Source: Algoriphagus sp. (GTDB taxonomy: Bacteria > Bacteroidota > Bacteroidia > Cytophagales > Cyclobacteriaceae). From it: 64,000 nt of DNA. Location of the stretch: assembly GCF_013373065.1 (NCBI RefSeq), contig NZ_JABXIN010000004.1:1-64000 (forward strand), read 5' to 3'. Positions 1 through 9,106 of the stretch are shown piece by piece; position 1 is the stretch's first letter, and the number at the start of each line of letters is the position of its first letter. Position numbers and translations under genes: made by a program. The notes under the pieces were generated by a model that saw only the letters and a list, made by a program, of their open reading frames with translations, was not told the DNA's origin and did not search any database.

Positions 1-247
1 GGTAATTGTTTCCTCAAAAAAGACAGAAACTGGAATTGAAATTTCGGTAAAGGACAATGGTAACGGAATCCCAGACTCAGTTAAGGACAAAATCTTTCAG
101 CCATTTTTCACTACCAAGCCAACCGGATCGGGAACTGGTCTAGGATTATCACTATCTTATGATATTGTGAAAGCGCATGGAGGAGAACTTCTGGTTCATT
201 CAGAGGAAGGAAAAGGGACCACATTCACGATAATACTTCAACCGTAA
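1..247 (+). CDS. Sensor histidine kinase, C-terminal fragment (cut by window edge)
   Basis: The frame open from base 2 to the TAA at 245-247 encodes the last 81 residues of a HATPase_c domain. Visible are the N/G1 box (KDNGNGIP), the F box (FQPFFTTKP) and the G2 box (GSGTGLGLSLSYDI), ending in the usual C-terminal strand. It ends 11 bases before the next kinase gene and its sequence is very close to the last 80 residues of that neighbour, so the two are tandem paralogues, probably co-transcribed. The sensor part and the phospho-accepting histidine lie outside the window. The kinase-domain assignment is certain; the ligand and partner cannot be judged. Confidence 0.93.
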   Translation, partial: VIVSSKKTETGIEISVKDNGNGIPDSVKDKIFQPFFTTKPTGSGTGLGLSLSYDIVKAHGGELLVHSEEGKGTTFTIILQP

Positions 248-258
248 ATTAATTAGAC

Positions 259-3200
259 ATGGAAAAGCTGATGCAATTGTTTGGTTACCGTTTACTTTTT
301 TTAATCTCTGTAGGATTTACAATTTCATGCCAATCAGAAGAAGAAATACCCGTCCCAGAAAATCCTTCTGGTTTTAAAACTCCTGTCGCAAGCCCTTTTA
401 AAATTCCTGATGGAAAGCCAATTGAGTGGAAAATTATTCCACAAGAGAACGTTCCTGTTGGAAGAACCATGCGGTTTAATTGGGATCAATTACCCTCAAA
501 ACCATTTTCACTCGAGGAAGAAGTCCCCCTTCAAAAACCGCTAACCGAAATCTCTTTTTCCTTTGAAGATCTAAAAGAAGTGCCTTTGACTTTAGAACTG
601 GAAATGGACTCTTTAAAAAGCACCATTTTCCCTCTGCCAGAGCCGGTTATTTCACAGGTTACAACGATGGAAAAATCTGATCGTACAAAGGCCGGAATTT
701 TAGGTTTAACCGAAGCACAAGGCCTTCCCGGTAAAAGCGTTAAAGCCCAAATCATAGGACCCGATGGAACCCATTGGATCGGTACCGAGCTTGGATTGGT
801 GAAATTTACTGGAAGTGAGTTTCACTTATATGAAATCGTGTTTACTGAATTTTCCTCAGGGGTTACCAATATCATCGTTGATCTTGATTATGACCCTCAG
901 GGAAGATTGGTTATTACTACTCTGGAAAATGGGATTATGATCCTGGATCCTGAGACTGAATTGGTTGAAAATTTTCAAATCCCTTTAGGATTCACAAGAG
1001 GAGCAGTCGATCAGGATGGAAATTATTGGGGCGGCCGGATTGGAGATAGTCCTAAATTTATAGATTTAAAAAATCGCACCCTTTCATCCTTAGTTTTTGA
1101 CTCAGAACAACGCTTAATCTTCAGCACGTTAAGCTTAGATTCGAAAAACAACCTTTGGATCCAAATGAGCAGTGAAATTGCCATTGTCAATCCAGAACGA
1201 ACAAGCGTAAAACTATTAGGCATTAACGAAGGCTTGGAAGGTGATTTTTTCGATATAACCGAAACTCCTGATGGTTCTGTTTGGCTTACTACTTTTGAGA
1301 AGGGTGCCACCAATGTTTCTTTGGAAAAAGGAATCATTTCCATCTTAGGGGAAGAACAAGGATATTCTGGCGGTTCACTAAATGTAAACATTGATTCAGG
1401 GGGTCAGGTATGGTTTGGATATAATAATGGATTTGCGATTTACAATCCATCCAAATCCACCCTAAAAACAATTGAAACCAACTCTGCAAAGATTGGCTCG
1501 GGGGCACCCGCTATGTCCATATTTGACAAGAAAAATGAGGTTTATTGGGAAGGCACTTATTCATTGGGGATGCAGCTATACGATCCCTTAGGAATGGATT
1601 CCAGACATCTTTCTTCTAATGATGGCCTGATAAGTGATGATGTTTGGGGAATTGAAGAAGACAAAGAACACCGAGTTTGGCTTGCCACTTATGGTGGACT
1701 CAACATTTACGACCCCTCCACCAAGACTATCAAATATTTGGAAATTCCTCGGCAAAATGGAGCTAATGATCATCGGGGTATTTCGGAGATTTCGGAGGAC
1801 ATCTTTTTTATTGGTTCTGCAGGTGGATTTAGCTTATTAAACCTGAAAGAGAGTACAATCACATCTTATCAAGGAAGTGCAGAAACAGCTCGGTTCTTTT
1901 GGCGCGCAAGATTACACGAAGATGGAAGTATGTGGATGGGTACCAACGATGGTCTATTAGTATTTGACCAAAATAATGGCACCATGAAAAAGATTGATGG
2001 ATTTACGGGCTTGGCCTCGAATATAGTATGGGGGGTCGAAAAGGATCATCTCGGCAAATTCTGGCTCGTAACAGATACTGGGATTAATTTCATCGATCCT
2101 GAGAAAAATACTGTTGCTTTTTTAGGGGCTATGGAGGGCTTATCCACAGCTGATCAATCGGTTGTTTTTAGAAGTTCAAAGGATGAAATGATTATTGGAG
2201 GTGCACGAGGAATCTCCATTATTAACAAAGAGCGAAACCAGATAATAAATGTGAATGGTGATCATGGACTCCAACCAGAATCACTGTATGATATGGTTGA
2301 GTCTCAGGGAAGAATTCAACTCGGAACGTCCAATGGAATCGTGATTATTGAAAGACCTTCCCAAGAAAATCCCAATCAAGCCTGGCGATTTATGAATTTT
2401 GGACGGGCTGAAGGTTTTCCTTACACTGACTACAATCAGATGACTGCCAAGGTAACCAGCGATGGGAAGGTTTGGTGGGGGGCAGCTCCTGTCCTAACGG
2501 TCAATCTGAATGATCCGAAATTTGAAAATGAGACAACTCCTACCATTGACATTACAGGGGTTCGGATCATGGATCAAGCCTCCCAACTATTTGCCAAATA
2601 TGAGTCCAGTTTATTTCTTTCAAGGTTTGACAGTCTCCCTAAGGACTTGGAAAGCGCAAGGAGTTATATCGAGAAAAATAATATCAAATGGAATAGTTTG
2701 GATAGAAATTCAAAGATTCCATTGGGTTTGGTGCTACCCTACAACCAGAATTCACTCACATTCACCTTTTCCAATCCGGCTGTAAAAAGTAGAGATGAAA
2801 TCGAATACCGTTACGTTCTAGAAGGGGCAGATGAAGAATGGTCGGAAATCACCAAGGCACCAGTTTCCAAAACATATTTTAATCTCTTGCCTGGTAATTA
2901 TAGCTTTAAAGTAATAACAAAAGGATTTAATGGTATTTGGAGTGAACCAAGCAAGTATACCTTCAGAATCAATCCTCCTTGGTGGTTTACTTGGTGGGCT
3001 TTCCTGATCTATGCTGCCCTGTTAGGTTTGCTCATATACACGATAGTCCAAGTCAGATCCTATTACCTCAAAAAAGAAAACAGAATCTTGGAAGAGCGTG
3101 TCCAGCACCGAACTGCCCAATTAAAAAAGTCCATCGAGGATTTGAAAGCTACTCAGGAACAATTGATCCAATCTGAGAAAATGGCCTCACTTGGAGAATT

Positions 3201-3930
3201 GACTGCTGGAATTGCTCATGAGATTCAGAACCCCTTGAACTTTGTCAATAACTTCTCAGAAATCAGCAATGAATTAATTGATGAAATGAAGGAGGAATTG
3301 GCTGCCGGTCATACCAATGAGGCCGTGGAGATTGCTGAGGATTTGAAAGAAAATCTCTCTAAAATTAACCATCATGGAAAACGGGCTGGAGCAATTGTCA
3401 AGGGCATGCTGGAACACAGCCGTTCCAATTCAGGAGAGAAAACCCTGACTGATATAAATGCTTTAGCAGATGAATACATTCGGTTGAGTTACCATGGACT
3501 TCGAGCCAAGGACAAATCCTTTAATGCTAATTTTAAACTTGAATTAGACCCAGGCCTCCCTAAGGTAAAGGTTGTAGGTCAAGACATTGGTCGAGTCCTA
3601 CTCAACCTCATCAACAATGCTTTTTATGTAGTAGATGAAAAAGCCAAATCCGGTTCAGATAGCCACTTAGAAGGATACAAACCTGAAGTAATTGTCAGTA
3701 CCAAGAAGACTGAAAATGGTATCGAAATATCGGTTCAGGATAATGGAAAAGGGATACCAGAGTCCGTCAAAGACAAAATCTTTCAACCCTTTTTCACCAC
3801 AAAACCTGCTGGATCGGGAACGGGATTAGGTTTGAGTCTTAGCTATGACATTATCAAGGCTCATGGAGGGGAATTGAAAGTGGAGTCCCAACCGGGAAAA
3901 ACGGTTTTTACCATTACCCTTCAAGGCTAG
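259..3930 (+). CDS. Lipoprotein-anchored propeller-sensor histidine kinase
   Basis: Predicted sensor kinase of 1223 residues. It has a lipoprotein-type signal (lipobox ending at C24), a long periplasmic region with repeated W-x-G-T blades of the Reg_prop type (about residues 150-750), a Y_Y_Y domain (about 842-905), one membrane helix (about 912-932), a coiled coil, a HisKA domain with the phospho-accepting H987 in HEIQNPLNF, and a HATPase_c domain with N, G1, F and G2 boxes. The architecture resembles the hybrid two-component sensors of Bacteroidetes, but no receiver or AraC domain follows, so the phosphate must go to a separate regulator, which is not adjacent. The ligand is unknown. A signal peptide with lipobox followed by a transmembrane helix is unusual, since both ends of the periplasmic part would be membrane-tethered. 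The gene follows a paralogue by 11 bases and precedes a DUF6090 gene by 4 bases. Confidence 0.93.
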   Translation: MEKLMQLFGYRLLFLISVGFTISCQSEEEIPVPENPSGFKTPVASPFKIPDGKPIEWKIIPQENVPVGRTMRFNWDQLPSKPFSLEEEVPLQKPLTEISFSFEDLKEVPLTLELEMDSLKSTIFPLPEPVISQVTTMEKSDRTKAGILGLTEAQGLPGKSVKAQIIGPDGTHWIGTELGLVKFTGSEFHLYEIVFTEFSSGVTNIIVDLDYDPQGRLVITTLENGIMILDPETELVENFQIPLGFTRGAVDQDGNYWGGRIGDSPKFIDLKNRTLSSLVFDSEQRLIFSTLSLDSKNNLWIQMSSEIAIVNPERTSVKLLGINEGLEGDFFDITETPDGSVWLTTFEKGATNVSLEKGIISILGEEQGYSGGSLNVNIDSGGQVWFGYNNGFAIYNPSKSTLKTIETNSAKIGSGAPAMSIFDKKNEVYWEGTYSLGMQLYDPLGMDSRHLSSNDGLISDDVWGIEEDKEHRVWLATYGGLNIYDPSTKTIKYLEIPRQNGANDHRGISEISEDIFFIGSAGGFSLLNLKESTITSYQGSAETARFFWRARLHEDGSMWMGTNDGLLVFDQNNGTMKKIDGFTGLASNIVWGVEKDHLGKFWLVTDTGINFIDPEKNTVAFLGAMEGLSTADQSVVFRSSKDEMIIGGARGISIINKERNQIINVNGDHGLQPESLYDMVESQGRIQLGTSNGIVIIERPSQENPNQAWRFMNFGRAEGFPYTDYNQMTAKVTSDGKVWWGAAPVLTVNLNDPKFENETTPTIDITGVRIMDQASQLFAKYESSLFLSRFDSLPKDLESARSYIEKNNIKWNSLDRNSKIPLGLVLPYNQNSLTFTFSNPAVKSRDEIEYRYVLEGADEEWSEITKAPVSKTYFNLLPGNYSFKVITKGFNGIWSEPSKYTFRINPPWWFTWWAFLIYAALLGLLIYTIVQVRSYYLKKENRILEERVQHRTAQLKKSIEDLKATQEQLIQSEKMASLGELTAGIAHEIQNPLNFVNNFSEISNELIDEMKEELAAGHTNEAVEIAEDLKENLSKINHHGKRAGAIVKGMLEHSRSNSGEKTLTDINALADEYIRLSYHGLRAKDKSFNANFKLELDPGLPKVKVVGQDIGRVLLNLINNAFYVVDEKAKSGSDSHLEGYKPEVIVSTKKTENGIEISVQDNGKGIPESVKDKIFQPFFTTKPAGSGTGLGLSLSYDIIKAHGGELKVESQPGKTVFTITLQG

Positions 3931-3934
3931 GAGC

Positions 3935-4738
3935 ATGCTAAAAATATTCCGAAAAATCCGTCAAAAATTTCTTCAACAAAATCGGATAAGTAGCTATTTG
4001 GCATATGCAGTGGGAGAAATTATTTTGGTCGTGATCGGGATACTGATTGCCTTGAGCATCAATAATTGGAATGAAACTAGAAAGCAGCAAGAAGAAGAAC
4101 GAAAATACCTTTATGCACTTAGAACTGATTTTGAAACTGCTAAGCAGTCTTTTTCAGTAATTCTTGGTGCTGTTGAAGAGCAGCTCGACCACAATGAGCA
4201 GTTTCTCACCATTATTGCAGGTACAGAGAAAAATATCTCTACTGATAGCTTGGTAGGCATGCTTCGAAAATCCTTTATTGATGTTCCATTTGGAGTCCAA
4301 GTGACCTCCTACACAGACCTTCTTAACTCCGGAAAACTAGGTATCCTTCAAAGTGAAGAACTCCGAAGAGCCCTAACCCAATTCGAGGTTACCAATGCTT
4401 TGGCCAACAGCTATGCTGAAAAAGCCGCACAGCAATGGGCCAATCAAGTAACGGAGTTCTTTATTCAAAGACTGAATGTCAGCAAAATCTATGGTGCTGA
4501 ATCAGACGTACAGTGGAACTTCCCAGGAATCCCTCTTTCCACAGGATATGATAAGACTCCTATTATTCAGCGTTTTGAATCGGATGAAAAAGCTCTATGG
4601 GGAAGAGAATTGGCCAATCGGATCGTAATCAAAAATGTATTGCTGGAAGATGCATCCGTATCAGCAAATGATGTACTTCAACTAATTGGTCAAATTGAGT
4701 CGCTTATAGATCAATCCCTCGAAGAATTTGACAAATAG
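3935..4738 (+). CDS. DUF6090 family membrane protein
   Basis: A 267-residue protein with a basic N-terminus, one strong hydrophobic helix at about residues 22-42 (VGEIILVVIGILIALSINNW) and a long, mostly helical soluble remainder. This N-terminal block is the hallmark of DUF6090, a family found almost only in Bacteroidota and often in multicopy. Its function is not known. The start codon lies 4 bases after the kinase stop codon, so the two are probably one transcript, which may mean that the protein helps or modulates the kinase; that is only inference from position. No catalytic motif is visible. Confidence 0.85.
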   Translation: MLKIFRKIRQKFLQQNRISSYLAYAVGEIILVVIGILIALSINNWNETRKQQEEERKYLYALRTDFETAKQSFSVILGAVEEQLDHNEQFLTIIAGTEKNISTDSLVGMLRKSFIDVPFGVQVTSYTDLLNSGKLGILQSEELRRALTQFEVTNALANSYAEKAAQQWANQVTEFFIQRLNVSKIYGAESDVQWNFPGIPLSTGYDKTPIIQRFESDEKALWGRELANRIVIKNVLLEDASVSANDVLQLIGQIESLIDQSLEEFDK

Positions 4739-4897
4739 ATCCTTAAACCATAGAAACCCTAATTTCTTGCTGAAGATCCTCCAAAGCCTTAGGATTTCAA
4801 AAGATGGTGATTCAAGGATTCAGAAGTATAAAGAAAACATAGAACAGGGCTTTAGGAATTTTTCGATAAAGAAATAACCCCATTAAAAACCAAAACC

Positions 4898-5428
4898 ATG
4901 AGAATTTTTCATTCAACCAAAAACACCATTAGCCATTTTTTCCTCTTAGTCCTCTTGTTCACTTGTACTTTTTGTGTCAATCTCTCCGAGAAAGAACCAA
5001 TAGAAGATTTTAACCATGTGATGCTCTATGTATCGGATATGGAAAAAACTGTAAATTTCTATGAGCAGGCCTTGGGGATGAAGGTCCATAAACGTATCGG
5101 AGAGGTACAAATCACATCTGAAAAGGGCGAAACAGAAACAGCATACTTCGATCTCGTGATGATGAAATTCCCCGAAAGTAATTTTGTTTTAGAGCTCCCT
5201 GAGCAAAGCTATCCAGACTCCATAGAAAATGACATCTACTATCAACACTTGGGAGTTACTGTAAAAAATTTAGACGAGGCCCTAGCAAAAGCAGAACTAG
5301 TAGGTGCAAAAAAGGTCCGAGAAGTTCGAACAATCAAAAGTCAGTCTCTCATTGTAAAAAATACCTTTATTTCTGGACCTGACGGAGAATTGATCGAGTT
5401 GATGGAGTTTGTCAAGGGAAAGCTTTAA
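4898..5428 (+). CDS. Exported VOC (glyoxalase-fold) family protein
   Basis: A 176-residue protein with an N-terminal hydrophobic stretch (about 12-27, with cysteines at 23 and 26 but no clean lipobox) followed by one vicinal-oxygen-chelate domain (about 37-170). Family landmarks are FNHVMLYVSDMEKTVNFYEQ at the start of the first beta-alpha-beta module, YYQHLGVTVKNLDEAL at the start of the second, and FISGPDGELIELMEF at the end. The pattern His (first strand), His (second module), Glu (last strand) fits a metal site of the glyoxalase I/dioxygenase type. The substrate cannot be inferred. An exported location is unusual for this family but is supported by the leader. It stands alone after a 159-base gap in which no clear promoter motif or hairpin was seen. 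Confidence 0.82.
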   Translation: MRIFHSTKNTISHFFLLVLLFTCTFCVNLSEKEPIEDFNHVMLYVSDMEKTVNFYEQALGMKVHKRIGEVQITSEKGETETAYFDLVMMKFPESNFVLELPEQSYPDSIENDIYYQHLGVTVKNLDEALAKAELVGAKKVREVRTIKSQSLIVKNTFISGPDGELIELMEFVKGKL

Positions 5429-5524
5429 AAGCTGAGAAGGTATTACCATTTCTAAAGACCAAGACTTTTAGCAATTCACCTTCAAAATTCTTTTCTTTAA
5501 TTATTACCAATTAAAAAACAATCC

Positions 5525-5716
5525 ATGGGACTATTCTGGAATCTAATTCAACAAAGTCAAATCTCTGAGCACAGTTCGCGGGCAGCTTCTTTGGAAGCTC
5601 GAGTGGCTCAACTAGAGCATGAATTGCGAAAGACTCAGGAATTACTGATCAAAACCCTTCAAATACTGGAAGAACATAGCGGAAAGGATCTCGATGGAGA
5701 TGGAAAGATTGGATAA
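5525..5716 (+). CDS. Small coiled-coil protein ending in an EF-hand-like acidic loop
   Basis: A 63-residue protein I do not recognise. Residues about 15-50 form a heptad-rich amphipathic helix (LEARVAQLEHELRKTQELL), which predicts coiled-coil oligomerisation. The last nine residues, DLDGDGKIG, match the first nine positions of a canonical EF-hand calcium loop (D55, D57, D59, I62) but the protein stops before the position-12 glutamate. There is no signal peptide. It lies 11 bases upstream of the SDR gene on the same strand, so it is probably co-transcribed. The in-frame coding character and the compact spacing support a real gene. A role in calcium-dependent assembly is only a guess. Confidence 0.68.
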   Translation: MGLFWNLIQQSQISEHSSRAASLEARVAQLEHELRKTQELLIKTLQILEEHSGKDLDGDGKIG

Positions 5717-5727
5717 GATAACCTAGC

Positions 5728-6480
5728 ATGAAATTTCAAAATAAAACCTTCATCGTAACAGGAGCCACAAGTGGAATGGGGAAAGCCATTGCCTTAGCCT
5801 TCGGAAGAGAAGGGGCTAATCTGATTTTGAGTGGAAGAAATGAAAAAGCTGGAGCCGAATTAGAAAGTAAAATTGGATCCAAATCTTTCTTTCTAAAGGG
5901 AGATGTGAGTGATCCCTCCTACAATCAAAAGCTGGTGGAATTGGCAATTGAAAAATTTGGTCAATTAGATGGTATTTCTGCAAATGCGGGAACCTTAGGG
6001 CTTGGGGCTATCACTTCTTTGAGCATCGAGACCTGGCTTCAAACCATAAACGTCAATTTGAATTCAGTTTTCTATCTGCTTAAAGCAGCTCTTCCTGAAT
6101 TACAAAAACGCCCAAGCGCATCAGTCATCATAAATTCCTCGATTGCAGCTTTCAAATCCTTCCCCAATCATCCCGCCTATTGTGCATCCAAAGCAGGTTT
6201 GGTTGCTCTTTCCAAGCAAGCTGCGGTGGACTATGGCCCTACTGTTCGAATTAATTGTATCTGCCCCGGACCAGTCGACACACCGCTGATTCATGAGTCA
6301 GCCGCTGCCTTCCCTGATCCTGCCAAAGCGGTAGAAAATGCAGGAAAAAATACCTTGATCCAACGATTGGGAACACCTGAAGACATTGCCAATCTCGTGC
6401 TTTTTCTTGCTTCCGATGAAGCTTCTTGGATAACCGGAAGTGTCTATAACATTGACGGAGGAATTATGGCAAAGGGTTAG
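5728..6480 (+). CDS. SDR family NAD(P)-dependent oxidoreductase
   Basis: A classical short-chain dehydrogenase of 250 residues, the usual family length. The Rossmann glycine motif TGATSGMG is near residue 12, the NAG motif stabilising the central sheet follows (SANAG), the catalytic Ser is in INSSIAAF, and the YxxxK pair is Y151/K155. The C-terminal ITGSVYNIDGG segment is typical of the SDR subfamily that includes 3-oxoacyl-ACP reductases and glucose/sorbitol dehydrogenases. GDVSD after the second strand replaces the usual D(V/L)SD cofactor loop. The substrate cannot be inferred from sequence. It starts 11 bases after the small coiled-coil gene. The protein has no export signal, so it acts in the cytoplasm. 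Confidence 0.9.
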   Translation: MKFQNKTFIVTGATSGMGKAIALAFGREGANLILSGRNEKAGAELESKIGSKSFFLKGDVSDPSYNQKLVELAIEKFGQLDGISANAGTLGLGAITSLSIETWLQTINVNLNSVFYLLKAALPELQKRPSASVIINSSIAAFKSFPNHPAYCASKAGLVALSKQAAVDYGPTVRINCICPGPVDTPLIHESAAAFPDPAKAVENAGKNTLIQRLGTPEDIANLVLFLASDEASWITGSVYNIDGGIMAKG

Positions 6481-6543
6481 CACCACCACTTCCGCCTTAA
6501 CTTGCATGCAAGATTCCCTTCAAACAAGCAATCCCAATAGAAA

Positions 6544-9000
6544 ATGAGAAACAAAAGAAATATCCTTTCCCTCCTGGCAATTTCAGTTTTTGCCCTACTC
6601 CTTTTTACAGGTTCAGCATCAGCACAATGGGTAAACCGCTACGCCAAACTTAATGACTTTGGACATCATGTTTACCTAGAACAGCATGAGCTTCCCATCC
6701 TCGCGTACGGTCCAACAGACCCAGCTCCTGCACCCGATGGAATACATGTAGCTTTTGCTGCCAGAGGCTGGATATGGAATCTAAATGTGCAAACTGGAAC
6801 AGCTATTCGATTAACGAAAGGCTCGGGTATCGACTCCCGGCCGAGATGGTCGCCAGATGGGAAAAAACTGACTTTTGTAAGAGATGAGGGAAAAAATACA
6901 GCCATCATTGTTCGGGATTTGGCAAGTGGAGAAGAAAAAAGAATTGATACTGAAACCATTGAACTGGATCCTGAATTTTCCGCGGATGGCGAATGGATTT
7001 ATTATACATCAGGCAAAACCGGTTCGCTCAATCTCCGGCGATATCACCTTTCTTCTGGCACGGATGAGCCACTGACTGATCTTCGCCAAGTAGAACGAAA
7101 TTCCCGAAGGCTAAACGATGGAAAAAGTCTCATGTACCTTCATGGGAGTGGAGCCCACCGGGTACTGCGAATAAGAAACTTTCAAAATAACACCGACTCT
7201 ATTGCACTCGCGCAAACCCTCACCTACCATTTGACTGCAGATGCCCATCCCTCTCAACGCCTGATCGTTTACAGTGCACCTTTTGATAATGACTATCACC
7301 TTTGGACCATGGATTTGGATGATCCTCGGGTGAAACACCGATTGACAGATGGAAATCCTTTCGCCCTGACTCCAGCCTTTAGCGCTGATGGTGAAATGAT
7401 TTATTTCGTGGAATTGGATGAAAAACGACAATTTCGCCTAATGCAAATCCCTACCTATGGAGGAGAAGCCAAGGAGGTGAAAATTCAGAACTGGGAATTG
7501 GGAGAAGCAAGCGGACTGCTGAATGTGAAAGTTGTCGATGGTTCCGGGCAGCCGATCACAGCACGAGTTTCCATATTGCGAGAAGATGGCTTACCGATAG
7601 CTTCGCATGAAAATGCCACTTATGTAGACCCACAAACAGGTCGACACTATTTTTATCTGCAAGGAAAATCAAGTTTTTCACTACCAACCGGAAATTATCA
7701 GATTTCCGCTGTTCGAGGTCCAATGACACCCATGGCTCAATCAAGTGTTCTAGTTCGGGAAGGGCAATCCGCTGAAGTCACGCTAACCATTAACCCGATT
7801 TGGGATGCCAAGGCTGCAGGATATGCATCGGCAGATCACCACGTTCACCTGAATGGAGACGGCCATTATCGGGCGACTCATCAGGATGCGCTCCAAGCTT
7901 TAGAGGGAGAAGATCTCGACCTACTTGCACCCATGTCCTGGAATCGTTGGGAGCGGAGAATTGACGCCTCCATGATTGGAAAGGAAACCGAAAAGAATGG
8001 ACGAATTGTCACTCAAGGGCAGGAGGTACGCTCTCACTTTCATGGGCATGTCAGCTTAATGGGAACAAATAAAGCTTATGCCCCTTGGTTTTGGGGACCC
8101 ACCAATCCCAAACTCGGAGATCCCGATCGAAGCAACGGGGAGGTCGTTGATTTTGCTGATCAAAATAATGCTTTCACTACTTATGTCCACCCCATAGAGA
8201 TTGACTCCGATCCTTTTGAGCAGCTCGAAGAAGGTCCCATTCCGATTGAACTGATCTCCGATGCCGTATTGGCTGAGCGAATAGGTTTCGAAATGGTCTG
8301 TGCCTGGACCAGTCCGCTGGGAAATAGTCATGTTTGGTATCGCCTGCTCAATATCGGCCGTCCTGTAGCTGCCATGTCAGGTACAGATATGTGGGTGGAT
8401 TTTCACAGGACGATGGCTGTAGGAACTGGCCGAAATTATGTTCGTCTAGAAGGAAAAGCAATGAGTTCAGAAGCCGTTTTAGATGCAGCAATGTCCGGAA
8501 AAGGATTTGTAACTACAGGCCCTGCCTTGCTTTTTCAAGTGGGTGAAAATGCAAAACCAGGCGATGTAATTTCCAGTGGCAAACAAGAATGGTTCGCTTC
8601 CTTGGCTAGCACCAATGATATTGATGTGGTTGAGTTGATCGTAAACGGGGAGGTCGTGGAAAAGCTAGACGGAGTCAAAGCTGGTGAAACCAAAAATTAT
8701 CAAGGAAAAGTGACACTTCCCAAAGGTGGCTGGGTAGCAATCCGTGCCTATGCGAGCGAACAAAGAGAAGACTCCTGGCCGAGCATGCATGCGAGACCTT
8801 TTGCGCACAGTTCTCCAATCTGGATAGAATCCATTGGCAGTACAGATACTAAATCAAAGAAAGCTGCAGCTGCAGATCTTATTAGGGCTATTGACGCCTC
8901 AGAAAAAATAGCTAGACAAGCTTACGGTGAAATCGAGATGAATCGAATGATGAATCGATTTGAGGAAGCAAGGAAAGTTCTTAGAGGCTTTTTGGAATAA
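6544..9000 (+). CDS. Exported propeller-fused CehA/McbA-type metallohydrolase
   Basis: An 818-residue exported protein with a signal peptide (about 1-27, cut after SASA). Residues about 40-315 contain TolB/WD40-like PD40 repeats (PRWSPDGKKLTFVRDEG, FSADGEWIYYTSG, FSADGEMIYFVE). A carboxypeptidase-regulatory-like beta-sandwich follows (about 325-425), then a PHP-like metallohydrolase domain of the CehA/McbA type starting at HxH (H433, H435). Later landmarks include the VRSHFHGH segment, YVHPIEID and a conserved MSGTDMWVDF loop. CehA and McbA hydrolyse carbaryl, but most relatives have unknown substrates, so only a metal-dependent hydrolase is claimed. The gene is 63 bases after the SDR gene; a 12-base palindrome (CTTGCATGCAAG, 6501-6512) lies in that gap. 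Transcription should end at the hairpin at 9023-9068. Confidence 0.86.
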   Translation: MRNKRNILSLLAISVFALLLFTGSASAQWVNRYAKLNDFGHHVYLEQHELPILAYGPTDPAPAPDGIHVAFAARGWIWNLNVQTGTAIRLTKGSGIDSRPRWSPDGKKLTFVRDEGKNTAIIVRDLASGEEKRIDTETIELDPEFSADGEWIYYTSGKTGSLNLRRYHLSSGTDEPLTDLRQVERNSRRLNDGKSLMYLHGSGAHRVLRIRNFQNNTDSIALAQTLTYHLTADAHPSQRLIVYSAPFDNDYHLWTMDLDDPRVKHRLTDGNPFALTPAFSADGEMIYFVELDEKRQFRLMQIPTYGGEAKEVKIQNWELGEASGLLNVKVVDGSGQPITARVSILREDGLPIASHENATYVDPQTGRHYFYLQGKSSFSLPTGNYQISAVRGPMTPMAQSSVLVREGQSAEVTLTINPIWDAKAAGYASADHHVHLNGDGHYRATHQDALQALEGEDLDLLAPMSWNRWERRIDASMIGKETEKNGRIVTQGQEVRSHFHGHVSLMGTNKAYAPWFWGPTNPKLGDPDRSNGEVVDFADQNNAFTTYVHPIEIDSDPFEQLEEGPIPIELISDAVLAERIGFEMVCAWTSPLGNSHVWYRLLNIGRPVAAMSGTDMWVDFHRTMAVGTGRNYVRLEGKAMSSEAVLDAAMSGKGFVTTGPALLFQVGENAKPGDVISSGKQEWFASLASTNDIDVVELIVNGEVVEKLDGVKAGETKNYQGKVTLPKGGWVAIRAYASEQREDSWPSMHARPFAHSSPIWIESIGSTDTKSKKAAAADLIRAIDASEKIARQAYGEIEMNRMMNRFEEARKVLRGFLE

Positions 9001-9022
9001 AATAGCCCCATTTAAAATCAAG

Positions 9023-9068
9023 AAGACCAGCAACCCTTCAAAACTGAAGCGATTAGCTGGTCTTTTTG
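9023..9068. terminator. Terminator between convergent genes
   Basis: Arms AAGACCAGC (9023-9031) and GCTGGTCTT (9056-9064) form a 9-bp stem, and an inner CTTCA/TGAAG pair extends the folding. The right arm runs into a T tract, so it fits intrinsic termination of the plus-strand hydrolase gene. It sits between two convergent stop codons and could act in both directions, although the minus-strand U tract is weaker. Confidence 0.8.
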
Positions 9069-9106
9069 ATTTTTAAACTTTTAGAATAAAAAGCTAATGC
9101 TACCGA

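Noticed and set aside
6501..6512. Palindrome CTTGCATGCAAG upstream of the CehA-type gene
   Set aside because: Same reasoning: one 12-base palindrome in a 63-base gap is not enough for an operator call.
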